This document shows, piece after piece, positions 52,464-60,852 of a stretch of DNA of 64,000 nt. Origin of the DNA: Promicromonospora sp. AC04. GTDB taxonomy: Bacteria; Actinomycetota; Actinomycetes; Actinomycetales; Cellulomonadaceae. The stretch lies in contig NZ_QBUG01000006.1 of the NCBI RefSeq assembly GCF_003058225.1, positions 310,001 to 374,000 on the forward strand. The letters are read 5' to 3'. Positions within the stretch are counted from its first letter, which is position 1. Each line of letters opens with the position of its first letter. A program made the position numbers and the translations under genes. Below the pieces are notes generated by a model, which saw nothing but the letters and a program-made list of their open reading frames with translations, had not been told where the DNA came from and did not search any database.

Positions 52464-52520
52464 GCTCGGACTGTGTTGCGGACAGTAGACAATGTGCACT
52501 CTCAGCAACACAGTCCGAGC
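52464..52520. terminator. perfect 16-bp stem-loop in convergent region
   Basis: GCTCGGACTGTGTTGC (52464-52479) and GCAACACAGTCCGAGC (52505-52520) are exact reverse complements with a 25-nt loop. It is the second stem-loop in this gap. Short direct repeats of GTTCAAGT...AGGTTGAG follow near 52562-52607. Confidence 0.65.
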
Positions 52521-52642
52521 GCGTAGTGTCGCCCCCTCGCGCGCCTGCACCGCACTCAGGGTTCAAGTCGAGGTTGAGACTCTGCCAGCGTTCAAGTTCA
52601 GGTTGAGGTTCGGGCTCGGGCGCCGAGCGGGCCCGGCGCCCC

Positions 52643-53920
52643 TTATCGCGCGCCCTTGATGAACATGGTGCTCACCGCGCCCACGACGGCCACGAGCGCG
52701 CCCACCAGGAACAGCGCCGTGTAGTTCCCGCCCGAGCCGATCGCCAGCAGCGCCGGGGCAAGGGCCGGGGCGAGCGACTGCGGCAGGGCGTTGGCGATGT
52801 TGAACACGCCCATGTTCTTCGCGGCCTCCGTCTCCCGGTTGGGCAGCACGTCGGTCACGAGGGCCAGGTCGACGGCGAAGTACGCGCCGAGGCCCGCGCC
52901 GAACAGCGCCGCCCCCACGTACAGGTGGGCGGGCGCCCCGGCGAACGCGAACACGAGCAGGCCGGCGCCCGCCAGCACGGTGGAGACGATGACGAACACC
53001 TTGCGCCGGCCGGTGCGGTCCGACAGGGCACCGCCCGCCGAGCCCGCCAGCAGCAGCACCGCGGCCTGCACCACCATGAGGCGCAGCTGCCAGCCGAGCG
53101 CCGTCGGCTCGTCCATGCCGAACCGGTCCTGCAGGAAGTAGACCTGGTAGCTGTTGTAGAGCGCGAAGCCGAACAGGAGCAGGAACCGCCCCGCGAAGGC
53201 CCAGCCGAAGTCGGGGTGCTTGCGCGGCGAGACCCAGAACCCCGCGAGGAAGCGACCCAGGCGGAACGGCTCGACGTCGGCCGCGTCCAGGCGCCGGTCC
53301 CGCAGGACGGCGACGAGGGCCAGCACGCCCGCGATCCCGAGGAACGTGGGCAGCAGCAGCATCCACTCCGCGCTCGTCCCCGCCGCGATGAGCAGGGCCG
53401 CGAGGCCGACGCCGGCCAACGGCGCGAGGTTCTGCGCGATGCCGAGCCAGCCGGACACGCGGGCGCGCAGCGTCTCGTCGACCTGGTCGGGCAGGAGTGC
53501 CTGCAGTGCGGCCTGGGTGCCGTTGAACGCCGTCTGCGCGATGGCCCAGCCGACCACGACCACCGCGATGTTCGGGGCGAACGCGATGACCGCTATGCCG
53601 ACCGAGCCGAGCAGCACGCCCCACAGCAGCCAGGGGCGCCGCATGCCGAGGCGGGAGGTGGTGCGGTCGGACAGCGCGCCCGCCAGCGGGTTGGCCACGA
53701 ACGCGAAGAACGCGCCGACCCCGGTCACCAGCGCGAGGTCGCCCGCGCGGGCCTCGGGCGTCGACAGGTCGCTGACCCGCAGCGCCAGCGTGCTCATGAC
53801 CGGGGTCAGGAGCGCCACGTACAGCGCGAAGAAGGCGACGACGTACGCGACGACGAGGCCGGTTCCCGCGGCACGTCGTGGTGCCGCGACGGCGACCGGG
53901 CTCGGATCGAGGGATGCCAT
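52643..53920 (-). CDS. MFS transporter
   Basis: A 425-aa, 12-helix major facilitator. LAGALSDRTTSRLGMRRPWLL is the loop 2-3 motif and GGALSDRTGRRKVFV its second-half copy. The protein resembles the GPH/SLC45-like sugar-transporter group. The ATG at 53920 follows AGGAG. It is divergent from the beta-glucosidase gene across a double TetR-type operator, so it probably takes up the glucoside that the enzyme cleaves. Confidence 0.9.
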   Translation of the reverse strand: MASLDPSPVAVAAPRRAAGTGLVVAYVVAFFALYVALLTPVMSTLALRVSDLSTPEARAGDLALVTGVGAFFAFVANPLAGALSDRTTSRLGMRRPWLLWGVLLGSVGIAVIAFAPNIAVVVVGWAIAQTAFNGTQAALQALLPDQVDETLRARVSGWLGIAQNLAPLAGVGLAALLIAAGTSAEWMLLLPTFLGIAGVLALVAVLRDRRLDAADVEPFRLGRFLAGFWVSPRKHPDFGWAFAGRFLLLFGFALYNSYQVYFLQDRFGMDEPTALGWQLRLMVVQAAVLLLAGSAGGALSDRTGRRKVFVIVSTVLAGAGLLVFAFAGAPAHLYVGAALFGAGLGAYFAVDLALVTDVLPNRETEAAKNMGVFNIANALPQSLAPALAPALLAIGSGGNYTALFLVGALVAVVGAVSTMFIKGAR

Positions 53921-53988
53921 GGTGACTCCTGAGTGGGGCGACGTCGCCCCGGATGGTCGGGCTCCCGGGCGGCCGCACCAGTGCCGGC

Positions 53989-54026
53989 CTACCGGGTGGT
54001 AGTTTTGAATTTCTACCACTCGGTAG
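53989..54026. promoter_or_regulatory. double TetR-type operator
   Basis: CTACC-N4-GGTAG occurs twice, at 53989-54002 and 54013-54026, 24 bp centre to centre. The two copies together also form a larger imperfect palindrome. They lie between the MFS and GH3 genes, with a TetR gene just downstream. It is a strong candidate for that repressor's site. Confidence 0.7.
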
Positions 54027-54050
54027 GTTTAGAGAGCAAGGGAGCGCACC

Positions 54051-56477
54051 ATGTCCATCGAGAAGCCCATCGAGAAGCCCATCGACGAGCTGACCCCGGA
54101 CGCCGCCACACCGAGCCGCGTGTTCGACGTCGAGCACGTGCTGGCCGGGCTCACGCTCGAGGAGAAGGCGTCGTTGCTGTCGGGCCTGGACTTCTGGACC
54201 ACGCAGCCGGTCGGCCGCGAAGGCGTCACCGTGCCGGGCGTCATGGTCACGGACGGCCCGCACGGGCTGCGCAAGCAGGCCGACTCCCCCGACCACCTCG
54301 GCCTCGGCAACTCCGTGCCGGCCACCTGCTTCCCCACCGCGGCCACGCTCGGCTCCACGTGGGACCCCGCGCTGCTGCGCCGGGTCGGCGAGGCGCTCGG
54401 CCGCGAGACGCGCGCCAACGACGTCGCCGTGCTGCTCGGCCCGGGGATCAACATCAAGCGGTCCCCGCTGAACGGGCGCAACTTCGAGTACCTCTCCGAG
54501 GACCCGGTGATCGCCGGCGAGCTCGGCGCCGCCCTCGTGGCCGGCGTCCAGTCCCAGGGCGTCGGCACGTCGCTGAAGCACTTCGCGGCCAACAACCAGG
54601 AAGCCGACCGGATGCGTGTCTCGGCCGACGTCGACGAGCGCACCCTGCGCGAGATCTACCTCGCCGGGTTCGAGCGCGTCGTCAAGCAGGCGCAGCCGTG
54701 GACCGTCATGTGCTCGTACAACAAGATCAACGACGTCTACGCGTCGCAGAACCACTGGCTGCTGACCGAGGTGCTGCGCGACGAGTGGGGCTTCGAGGGC
54801 CTCGTGATGTCCGACTGGGGCGCGGTGCGCGACCGGGTCGCCGCCGTCGCCGCCGGGCTCGACCTGGAGATGCCCGCCTCGGGCGGCCGGACCGACGCCG
54901 AGGTGGTCGCCGCCGTACGCGACGGCAGCCTGGACGAGGCGGTCGTCGACGTCGCCGCACGCCGCGTGCTGCACCTGGTCGCGCGCGCCCTGCCGGCGCT
55001 CGACTCCGCTCGCGCGGCCGCTGCCGGACCCGCCGCCGGCCCCGCGGGCTACGACGCCGACGCCCACCACGCCCTGGCCCGCGAGGCCGCTGCCGCCGGG
55101 ACGGTGCTGCTGAAGAACGACGGCGTTCCCGTGGGCGGTGCGGCCGACAGCTCCGCCGACGGCGCGGCTGATCGCGAGGCCGCCGCGCCGCTGCTGCCGC
55201 TCGCGTCGGGCGACGGCGTCGCCGTCGTCGGCGAGCTGGCCCGCACACCGCGCTACCAGGGCGCCGGGTCCTCGCAGGTCAACCCCACGCGGCTCGACGA
55301 CGCCCTGACCGCGCTGCGCGCCGCGACGGGGGCGGACGTGCCATTCGCCGCCGGGTACACGGTCGACGGCGCCGACCTGGGCTCGGGTACGGACGAGGCG
55401 GCGCTGCGCGCGCAGGCCGTCGAGGTGGCCCGCGCCGCCGGCACCGTCCTGGTCTTCCTCGGGCTGCCCGCCTCCTACGAGTCGGAGGGCTTCGACCGCG
55501 AGCACATGGACCTGCCCGCCGAGCAGGTCGCGCTGCTGGAGGCGGTGGCCGCGGTCAACCCGCGGATCGTGGTGGTGCTGGCGAACGGCTCGGCCGTCTC
55601 GGTCGCGGCCTGGCAGCACCTCGCCCCGGCAGTGGTCGAGGGCTGGCTCGGCGGGCAGGCCGGCGGCTCCGGCGTCGTCGACGTGCTGCTCGGCGCGGTT
55701 AACCCGGCCGGGCGCCTGGCCGAGACGCTGCCGCTGCGGCTGGTGGACAACCCGTCCTACGGCAACTTCCCCGGCGAGCTGGGGCACGTCCGCTACGGCG
55801 AGGGCGTCCTGGTGGGCTACCGCTGGTACGACGCGCGGCAGGCGGACGTCGCCTACCCGTTCGGGCACGGCCTGTCGTACACGACGTTCGCCTACGACGG
55901 CGTCGCCGCCGAGGCGCTCGCGCCGGGAAGCGACCCGGCCGCCGACGACGCCGCCGTGCGGGTCCGCGTGACCGTCACCAACACGGGCGAACTGCCGGGC
56001 GCCGAGGTGGTGCAGGTGTACGTCGGCGACCCGGTCGCGCAGGTGCTCCGCCCGGAGCGCGAGCTCAAGGCGTTCGCCAAGGTGGACCTCGCCCCGGGCG
56101 AGTCGCGCGAGCTCACCTTCGACCTCACGGCCCGCGACCTGTCCTACTGGCACCCCGTGCTGCGCCGCTGGGTGGTCGAGGGCGGCGAGTTCGTGGTCTC
56201 GGTCGGCGCCTCGTCGCGCGACCTGCGCGGCTCGGCCACAGTCGTGGTCGACGGCGACGACGTGCGGCTCCCGCTGGCGGAGCTGTCCACCGTGGCCGAG
56301 GCGATCGACCACCCCGTCGTCGGGCCGCAGGTCGACGCACTGGTGCACGGGGGCGCCGTCGCCGACGACATGCTCGGCATGATCGGCGACATGCCGCTCG
56401 CCGTCGTCGCCGACTTCGGCATGGCCGGCTTCGACCGCGCCCGGCTCGCGACGCTGCTGGCGGAGGCCAACGCCTGA
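54051..56477 (+). CDS. GH3 family beta-glucosidase
   Basis: An 808-aa glycoside hydrolase family 3 enzyme that removes terminal beta-linked sugars. GVMVTDGPHGLRKQ is near 63-76. Substrate-binding KHFAANNQEADR is near 176-187. The nucleophile is Asp255 in GLVMSDWGAV. The GH3 C-terminal alpha/beta sandwich (VLVFLGLPASYESEGFDRE) and a fibronectin-like domain (EVVQVYVGDPVAQVLRPERE) follow. There is no signal peptide, so it acts inside the cell on imported glucosides. The gene is under the double operator and next to MFS and TetR genes. Confidence 0.95.
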   Translation: MSIEKPIEKPIDELTPDAATPSRVFDVEHVLAGLTLEEKASLLSGLDFWTTQPVGREGVTVPGVMVTDGPHGLRKQADSPDHLGLGNSVPATCFPTAATLGSTWDPALLRRVGEALGRETRANDVAVLLGPGINIKRSPLNGRNFEYLSEDPVIAGELGAALVAGVQSQGVGTSLKHFAANNQEADRMRVSADVDERTLREIYLAGFERVVKQAQPWTVMCSYNKINDVYASQNHWLLTEVLRDEWGFEGLVMSDWGAVRDRVAAVAAGLDLEMPASGGRTDAEVVAAVRDGSLDEAVVDVAARRVLHLVARALPALDSARAAAAGPAAGPAGYDADAHHALAREAAAAGTVLLKNDGVPVGGAADSSADGAADREAAAPLLPLASGDGVAVVGELARTPRYQGAGSSQVNPTRLDDALTALRAATGADVPFAAGYTVDGADLGSGTDEAALRAQAVEVARAAGTVLVFLGLPASYESEGFDREHMDLPAEQVALLEAVAAVNPRIVVVLANGSAVSVAAWQHLAPAVVEGWLGGQAGGSGVVDVLLGAVNPAGRLAETLPLRLVDNPSYGNFPGELGHVRYGEGVLVGYRWYDARQADVAYPFGHGLSYTTFAYDGVAAEALAPGSDPAADDAAVRVRVTVTNTGELPGAEVVQVYVGDPVAQVLRPERELKAFAKVDLAPGESRELTFDLTARDLSYWHPVLRRWVVEGGEFVVSVGASSRDLRGSATVVVDGDDVRLPLAELSTVAEAIDHPVVGPQVDALVHGGAVADDMLGMIGDMPLAVVADFGMAGFDRARLATLLAEANA

Positions 56478-56478
56478 G

Positions 56479-57129
56479 TCAGCGCAGGATCAGGTCCAGG
56501 TAGCCCTTGAGGTCGGCCGCCATGTCGACGCGGTCGGCGGCCGGCCGTTCCAGGGACAGCAGCCACTGCACCTGGAGGCCGTCCATGAGCGCCACCACGG
56601 TGCGCGCCGCCTGCTCCGGGTCGACTCCGGGGGCGAGCCCGCCACGCGCGGCCCGCTCCCGGAGCAGCTCGGACTGCTCGCGCACCACGCGCGTGTAGCG
56701 GCGCTGGAAGTACTCGTGGGCCGGGTGGTCGGGCGAGGTCGCCTCCGTGGACAGGCCCGCGAACAGCTCGACGAGCGGCCGGCGCAGGCGGTTGCGCTCC
56801 ACGAGGTTGAGCAGCGCGTCGAAGTACTCGGTGCCGCGCGCGACGTCCTCGTCGAAGGACTCCTCGTCGACCGCGTCGCGGTACTCCAGCACCGCCTCCA
56901 GCAGGGCCGCCTTGTTCGGGAAGTGGTGCAGCAGGCCCGGGTGCGAGATCCCCACGCGCGCCGCGATGTCCCGCAGGGAGGCGCCGTGGTAGCCGACGTC
57001 GGCGAAGACCAGGATCGCCGTCCGGATGATCTCCTGCTGCGTCGCGCGGCCCCTGGCGTAGCCGCCGCGCGAGCCGGCGGTGGCGGCGCCGGGACTGGTG
57101 GACCGGCCGGTCTGGGCGCTGACGGACAT
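56479..57129 (-). CDS. TetR-family repressor
   Basis: A 216-aa TetR regulator. The helix-turn-helix (ATQQEIIRTAILVFADVGYH, then SLRDIAARVGISHPGLLHHF) spans about residues 29-72. The C-terminal ligand domain resembles those of sugar- or drug-responsive TetRs. It is convergent with the GH3 gene, one base from its stop. With the CTACC-N4-GGTAG dyads upstream of GH3 and MFS it forms a likely local induction switch for beta-glucoside use. Confidence 0.93.
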   Translation of the reverse strand: MSVSAQTGRSTSPGAATAGSRGGYARGRATQQEIIRTAILVFADVGYHGASLRDIAARVGISHPGLLHHFPNKAALLEAVLEYRDAVDEESFDEDVARGTEYFDALLNLVERNRLRRPLVELFAGLSTEATSPDHPAHEYFQRRYTRVVREQSELLRERAARGGLAPGVDPEQAARTVVALMDGLQVQWLLSLERPAADRVDMAADLKGYLDLILR

Positions 57130-57188
57130 GCCCCCAACGTACCCCGGGCGGGGGTGCCGACGGCGTTCGGCCCGGGCCCCGGCGCCGC

Positions 57189-58100
57189 TCAGGCGAGCCG
57201 CGCGCTCGCCACGAGCTGCTGGCCTACCTCCAGCCGCACGTCCGCCAGCCGGACGCCGTCCGGGAGCCTCCCGGCGAGGTCGATGTCCCGGCGCGTCGCC
57301 GCCTCGACCCGGCCGCGGACCGTCCCGAGCAGCGCCGCCACCAGCGGGTTGCCGCTCGCGAGCTGCACGTCGCGGACCGCGAGCACCATGTCCGCGTCGA
57401 TGCTGACCGCCGCCGTCGCCTGGACGCGGGCCGAGAGGAACATGCCCTTCCTGATCGCGGCGTCGATCCGGAGCGCGGCCGCGCGCGGCCCCTGCGACAC
57501 CACGTCGAGGTCCAGCCCGGTCAGCGTGATGCCCTGCTGCTGCAGCACGACGGTCAGCAGCCCGCGGGCCGTCGCGACCAGGCCGGCCTTGTCGACGGCG
57601 ACGCGCGCATGGCCCGAGACCGGGCGCGCGCCGGTGGGCTCCACCGGCTGGATGCCGACGCGGCCGTCGGAGCCCTCTACCCAGTCGAACCGCAGGCCCT
57701 CGAGCTCAGCGGTGATGTCGACGGGCAGGTCCACCGCGACGAGCTGGTGGGCGTCCACACGGACGCGGCGCAGCGTCCCGGGCTCGCGCCGGACGACCTC
57801 GGGGTGCCACCGCTTCGCGGCGTCCGCCCCGCCGTCGAGGCGGACGACGACGCCCGACAGGTCGATGTCCGCGGAGGCCACGTCGGCGCCGTCGAGCACC
57901 GCGCTGATCGACGCCCGGTCGAGCCCGACGACCTGCCCGCCGATCTCGTCCGCGAGCGCGGCCCGGATGCGGGCGGCCAGGTCGGCGCCGTCGGCGGGCC
58001 GGGGCGCGGACCCGAGCGGGATCGGGCCGGGCGCGGGGCGGTCGGACGAGGTGGAACCGGACGAGGGGTCGGTTGCGGGGCGCGAGGAGGCGTCGGTCAT
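57189..58100 (-). CDS. DUF2993 (LmeA-like) protein
   Basis: A 303-aa protein. After a disordered Ser/Pro-rich N-terminus of 40 residues come AARIRAALADEIGGQVVGL, VEGSDGRVGIQ and repeated beta-strand/turn units. LASGNPLVAALLGTVRGRVE and DIDLAGRLPDGVRLADVRLE near the C-terminus fit DUF2993, the lipid-binding family of mycobacterial LmeA. Unlike LmeA there is no obvious signal peptide, so its location is uncertain. A long stem-loop separates it from the amidase gene upstream. Confidence 0.7.
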   Translation of the reverse strand: MTDASSRPATDPSSGSTSSDRPAPGPIPLGSAPRPADGADLAARIRAALADEIGGQVVGLDRASISAVLDGADVASADIDLSGVVVRLDGGADAAKRWHPEVVRREPGTLRRVRVDAHQLVAVDLPVDITAELEGLRFDWVEGSDGRVGIQPVEPTGARPVSGHARVAVDKAGLVATARGLLTVVLQQQGITLTGLDLDVVSQGPRAAALRIDAAIRKGMFLSARVQATAAVSIDADMVLAVRDVQLASGNPLVAALLGTVRGRVEAATRRDIDLAGRLPDGVRLADVRLEVGQQLVASARLA

Positions 58101-58132
58101 GGACGCGAGACTAACTTCCGGAGCGCAAGCTC

Positions 58133-58193
58133 GATCGGCAGAATGTCAGGTGGTCAGCGACCCGGGTTGCTGACCCCTGACATTCTGCCGATC
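58133..58193 (-). terminator. 18-bp plus 7-bp stem-loop after the amidase gene
   Basis: Arms 58133-58150 and 58176-58193 are exact reverse complements (GATCGGCAGAATGTCAGG). Inside, GGTCAGC (58152-58158) pairs with GCTGACC (58169-58175), leaving a 10-nt loop. It is 27 nt after the amidase stop. Confidence 0.75.
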
Positions 58194-58220
58194 AGCCGCC
58201 ACCTGCGGCCGCGAACCAGC

Positions 58221-59225
58221 TCAGATGCGGCCGTCGTTCAGGCGGCGCTGGAGGGCCATGACCGCACGGGACTCGCGGGAGATGATGCCGTCGACCGGCG
58301 TGCCCAGGTAGCGCTGGAGGGCGCGGATGGTCTGCGGGCCGATCTTGCCGTCGCGCGCCCCGGAGTCCATCCCGATCTTGGCCTGCAGGGCGGCGATCAT
58401 GCGGGAGCCCTGCGCGTCGGAGACCCACTGCCAGCCGGTCGTCAGGCCCGGGTTGCCGTCCCGCCAGGCCACGCTCTGCGACGAGACGACGCCGTCGACG
58501 GTGGTGCCGAGCTCCTGCTGCACGCGGCGGGTGGTGGACGACCCCCAGAAGCCGTCGACCACGAGGCCACCGGGGTCGGGCGGGGGCGGGGTGGAGCCGT
58601 CCCCGTCGCGGATCTCGTCGAGGCGTGCGTACAGGTTCTTCCCGGGGCACGCGGTCTGCGAGACGTCGCGGTGGCCGCCCAGCGGCGCACCCTGGGTCCA
58701 CCAGCGCTGCTTGCCCTCCCGGTAGATGGCGGCCGCGGTGGAGATCTGGGCGGCAGTGGGCTGGTTGGTCTCGTAGTTGCCCGCGAAGCAGATCGACCGC
58801 GAGGTGCTGTTGCGCCCGCCGGTGTGGGTGCCGCGGCGGTTCCAGCTCACGCCCTGGTAGGCCCGCCCGGACGGGAAGACGACCACGTTGTAGGAGATGC
58901 CGGTGCCGAACCGGGTCTGGCCCACGCTCTCCAGCGCCCGCATCTGCTCCTGCTCGGCGGCGATGCTCGCGCCGGCCGAGAGCTGGGCCGTGACCGAGTG
59001 GTGCACCCACACCTCGATGGCCAGGCCGGTCAGCGTCAGGTCGCCGTCCTGGTACCGCGCGCCCCAGGACGCGCGCGACGCGATGCTCACCGCGGTCGGC
59101 TCGACGTCGGTCGGCTCGACCTCGGTCGGCACCTCGCCGGCGGTCTCCCCCTGCGGCTCGTCGTCGGCAGCGAGCACCTCCAGCACGTTCCCCTCGTCGT
59201 CCTTGATCTCGTAAACCTCAGCCAC
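58221..59225 (-). CDS. PGRP-type N-acetylmuramoyl-L-alanine amidase without signal peptide
   Basis: A 334-aa amidase_2/PGRP enzyme cutting the muramic acid-alanine bond of peptidoglycan. ASWGARYQDGDL starts the domain near 54. Zinc ligands are His in EVWVHHSVTA, His in LGGHRDVSQ and Cys in TACPG. YNVVVFPSGRAYQG is the core strand. Two C-terminal repeats (FWGSSTTRRVQQELGTTVDG, DGKIGPQTIRALQRYLGTPV) are peptidoglycan-binding-like. The start is GTG after GGGGGG. The acidic N-terminus has no export signal, unlike secreted amidases, resembling phage endolysins. Confidence 0.88.
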   Translation of the reverse strand: MAEVYEIKDDEGNVLEVLAADDEPQGETAGEVPTEVEPTDVEPTAVSIASRASWGARYQDGDLTLTGLAIEVWVHHSVTAQLSAGASIAAEQEQMRALESVGQTRFGTGISYNVVVFPSGRAYQGVSWNRRGTHTGGRNSTSRSICFAGNYETNQPTAAQISTAAAIYREGKQRWWTQGAPLGGHRDVSQTACPGKNLYARLDEIRDGDGSTPPPPDPGGLVVDGFWGSSTTRRVQQELGTTVDGVVSSQSVAWRDGNPGLTTGWQWVSDAQGSRMIAALQAKIGMDSGARDGKIGPQTIRALQRYLGTPVDGIISRESRAVMALQRRLNDGRI

Positions 59226-59391
59226 GGTGCCCCCCAAAGTCCGGATATATCCTGCATGTCTATCATCGAGGGTAGGACAAGGCGACCCCATGGCGGGAGG
59301 TTCGTACCTGCCGCACGGGCTGTTCCCCGGGCACACGCGGGCCGGCCCGACGTCGGGCGATCTGGTCCGTCACGCTTGTACTGTGGCGAGC

Positions 59392-59742
59392 GTGATCAGC
59401 ATCGACGCCGACTCCCCCGTCCCGCCGTACGAGCAGGTGCGCACCACGCTCGCCCAGCAGATGGCGGACCGCACGCTGCCGGTCGGCACCCGCCTCCCGA
59501 CCGTGCGGGCGCTGGCGGCCGACCTCGGCATCGCGGTCAACACCGTGGCCCGCGCGTACCGCGAGCTGGAGGCGGCCGGGCTGGTCGAGACCCGCGGCCG
59601 GGCGGGGACGTTCGTCAGCGCGGCCGGCAACCAGCGCCTCGCCCTCGCCCGCGACGCCGCGGCGCAGTACGCGGAGACGGCCCGCGCGCTCGGCATCGGC
59701 CGGGCCGAGGCCCTGGAGATCGTCTCCGCGGCACTGCGGTAG
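59392..59742 (+). CDS. GntR-family regulator (short YtrA type)
   Basis: A 116-aa GntR regulator with only the winged helix-turn-helix and a short helical tail. PPYEQVRTTLAQQMADRTLP, then LPTVRALAADLGIAVNTVAR and the wing GLVETRGRAGTFVS, are canonical. GTG codons at 59383 and 59392 are both possible starts; the second is used. It is divergent from the amidase gene. YtrA-type regulators often control ABC transporters, but none is adjacent. Confidence 0.9.
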   Translation: MISIDADSPVPPYEQVRTTLAQQMADRTLPVGTRLPTVRALAADLGIAVNTVARAYRELEAAGLVETRGRAGTFVSAAGNQRLALARDAAAQYAETARALGIGRAEALEIVSAALR

Positions 59743-59754
59743 CGGCCGGGCCGG

Positions 59755-60696
59755 TCAGCCGAGCACGCGCACCGGGCTGCCCGCCGCCCAGGCGGCGATG
59801 TCCTCGACAGCCTGCGGGAAGAACGTGGCGTAGGTGTCCTGCGTGACGTAGCCGAGGTGCGGCGTAAGGACGGTGCGCGGCGCCGAGCGCAGCGGGTGGT
59901 CCGCGGGCAGCGGCTCGACGTCGTACACGTCCAGGCCCGCGCCGCCGATGCGGCCGGCGTGCAGGGCCTCCAGCAGCGCGCCGGTGTCCACGAGCGGGCC
60001 GCGCGAGGTGTTGATCAGGAACGCCGTCGGCTTCATGCGCGCCAGGTCGTCCCGGCCGACGATCCCGACGCTGCGCGGGCTCAGCTTGTAGTGCACCGTG
60101 ACGACGTCGGCGGTCGCGAACAGCTCCTCCTTGGCCACCGCGTGCACGCCCGCCTCGGCCGCGACAGCGGGGTCGAGGTGGGCGCTCCAGGCCACGACGT
60201 CCATCCCGAACGCCGCACCGATGCGCGCGACCTGGGTGCCCAGCCGCCCCAGTCCCACCACCCCGAGCGTGCGCCCGGCCAGGTCGGTCCCGATCGTGTG
60301 CTGCCAGCCGCCCGCGCGCAGGCGCGCGTCCTCCTGCGGCACGTGCCGCGCCACGGCCAGGATCAGCGCCCAGGTCAGCTCCGGCGTGGCCGACGACGGC
60401 GAGTCCGTCCCGCACACCACGACATCCCGGGCGCGGGCCGCGTCCAGGTCGATCGACGCGTTCGCCCGCCCGGTCGTCACCAGGAGCCGCAGGTCGGGCA
60501 GCGCATCGAGCACGGCGGCGCTGAACGGCGTCCGCTCGCGCATTGCGACGACGACGTCGACCCCGGCGAGGGCCACCGCGAGCGCCGCCGGGTCGTCGAT
60601 GTGCTCGGGGTGGAAGGCGACGTCGGCCCCGAGGCTGTCCCAGTCGGCGAAGCGGTGGGCGGCCTGCTGGTAGTCGTCGAGGACAGCGATGCGCAT
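59755..60696 (-). CDS. D-2-hydroxyacid dehydrogenase (NAD-dependent)
   Basis: A 313-aa dehydrogenase of the SerA/D-lactate family. The NAD motif is GVVGLGRLGTQVARIGAAFG. The catalytic Arg is in LINTSRGPLVD, the Glu region is AGLDVYDVEPLP, and the His is in LTPHLGYVT. The first residues MRIAVLDDYQQAAHRFADW fit the ATG at 60696. The substrate (a 2-oxo/2-hydroxy acid) is unknown. The neighbouring DUF899 gene is divergent. Confidence 0.93.
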   Translation of the reverse strand: MRIAVLDDYQQAAHRFADWDSLGADVAFHPEHIDDPAALAVALAGVDVVVAMRERTPFSAAVLDALPDLRLLVTTGRANASIDLDAARARDVVVCGTDSPSSATPELTWALILAVARHVPQEDARLRAGGWQHTIGTDLAGRTLGVVGLGRLGTQVARIGAAFGMDVVAWSAHLDPAVAAEAGVHAVAKEELFATADVVTVHYKLSPRSVGIVGRDDLARMKPTAFLINTSRGPLVDTGALLEALHAGRIGGAGLDVYDVEPLPADHPLRSAPRTVLTPHLGYVTQDTYATFFPQAVEDIAAWAAGSPVRVLG

Positions 60697-60852
60697 GCGC
60701 CTCAGCCTAGGTCTCGCGTCCGAGATTTCTTTCGGGGCCGGCTGTCGTTCTCCTGCCGGCCTGTTCGTCGTCCTGGTGGGCGGCCGACCGATGAGCTTCT
60801 GCGTGGCCGGTCGTCGGTACTCCGGCAACCACGTCGAAACGAGGAGAGCGTC

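Noticed and set aside
58133-59225. Prophage remnant around the amidase gene
   Set aside because: Neighbouring genes are a DUF2993 protein and a GntR regulator; no holin, tail or capsid gene is present.
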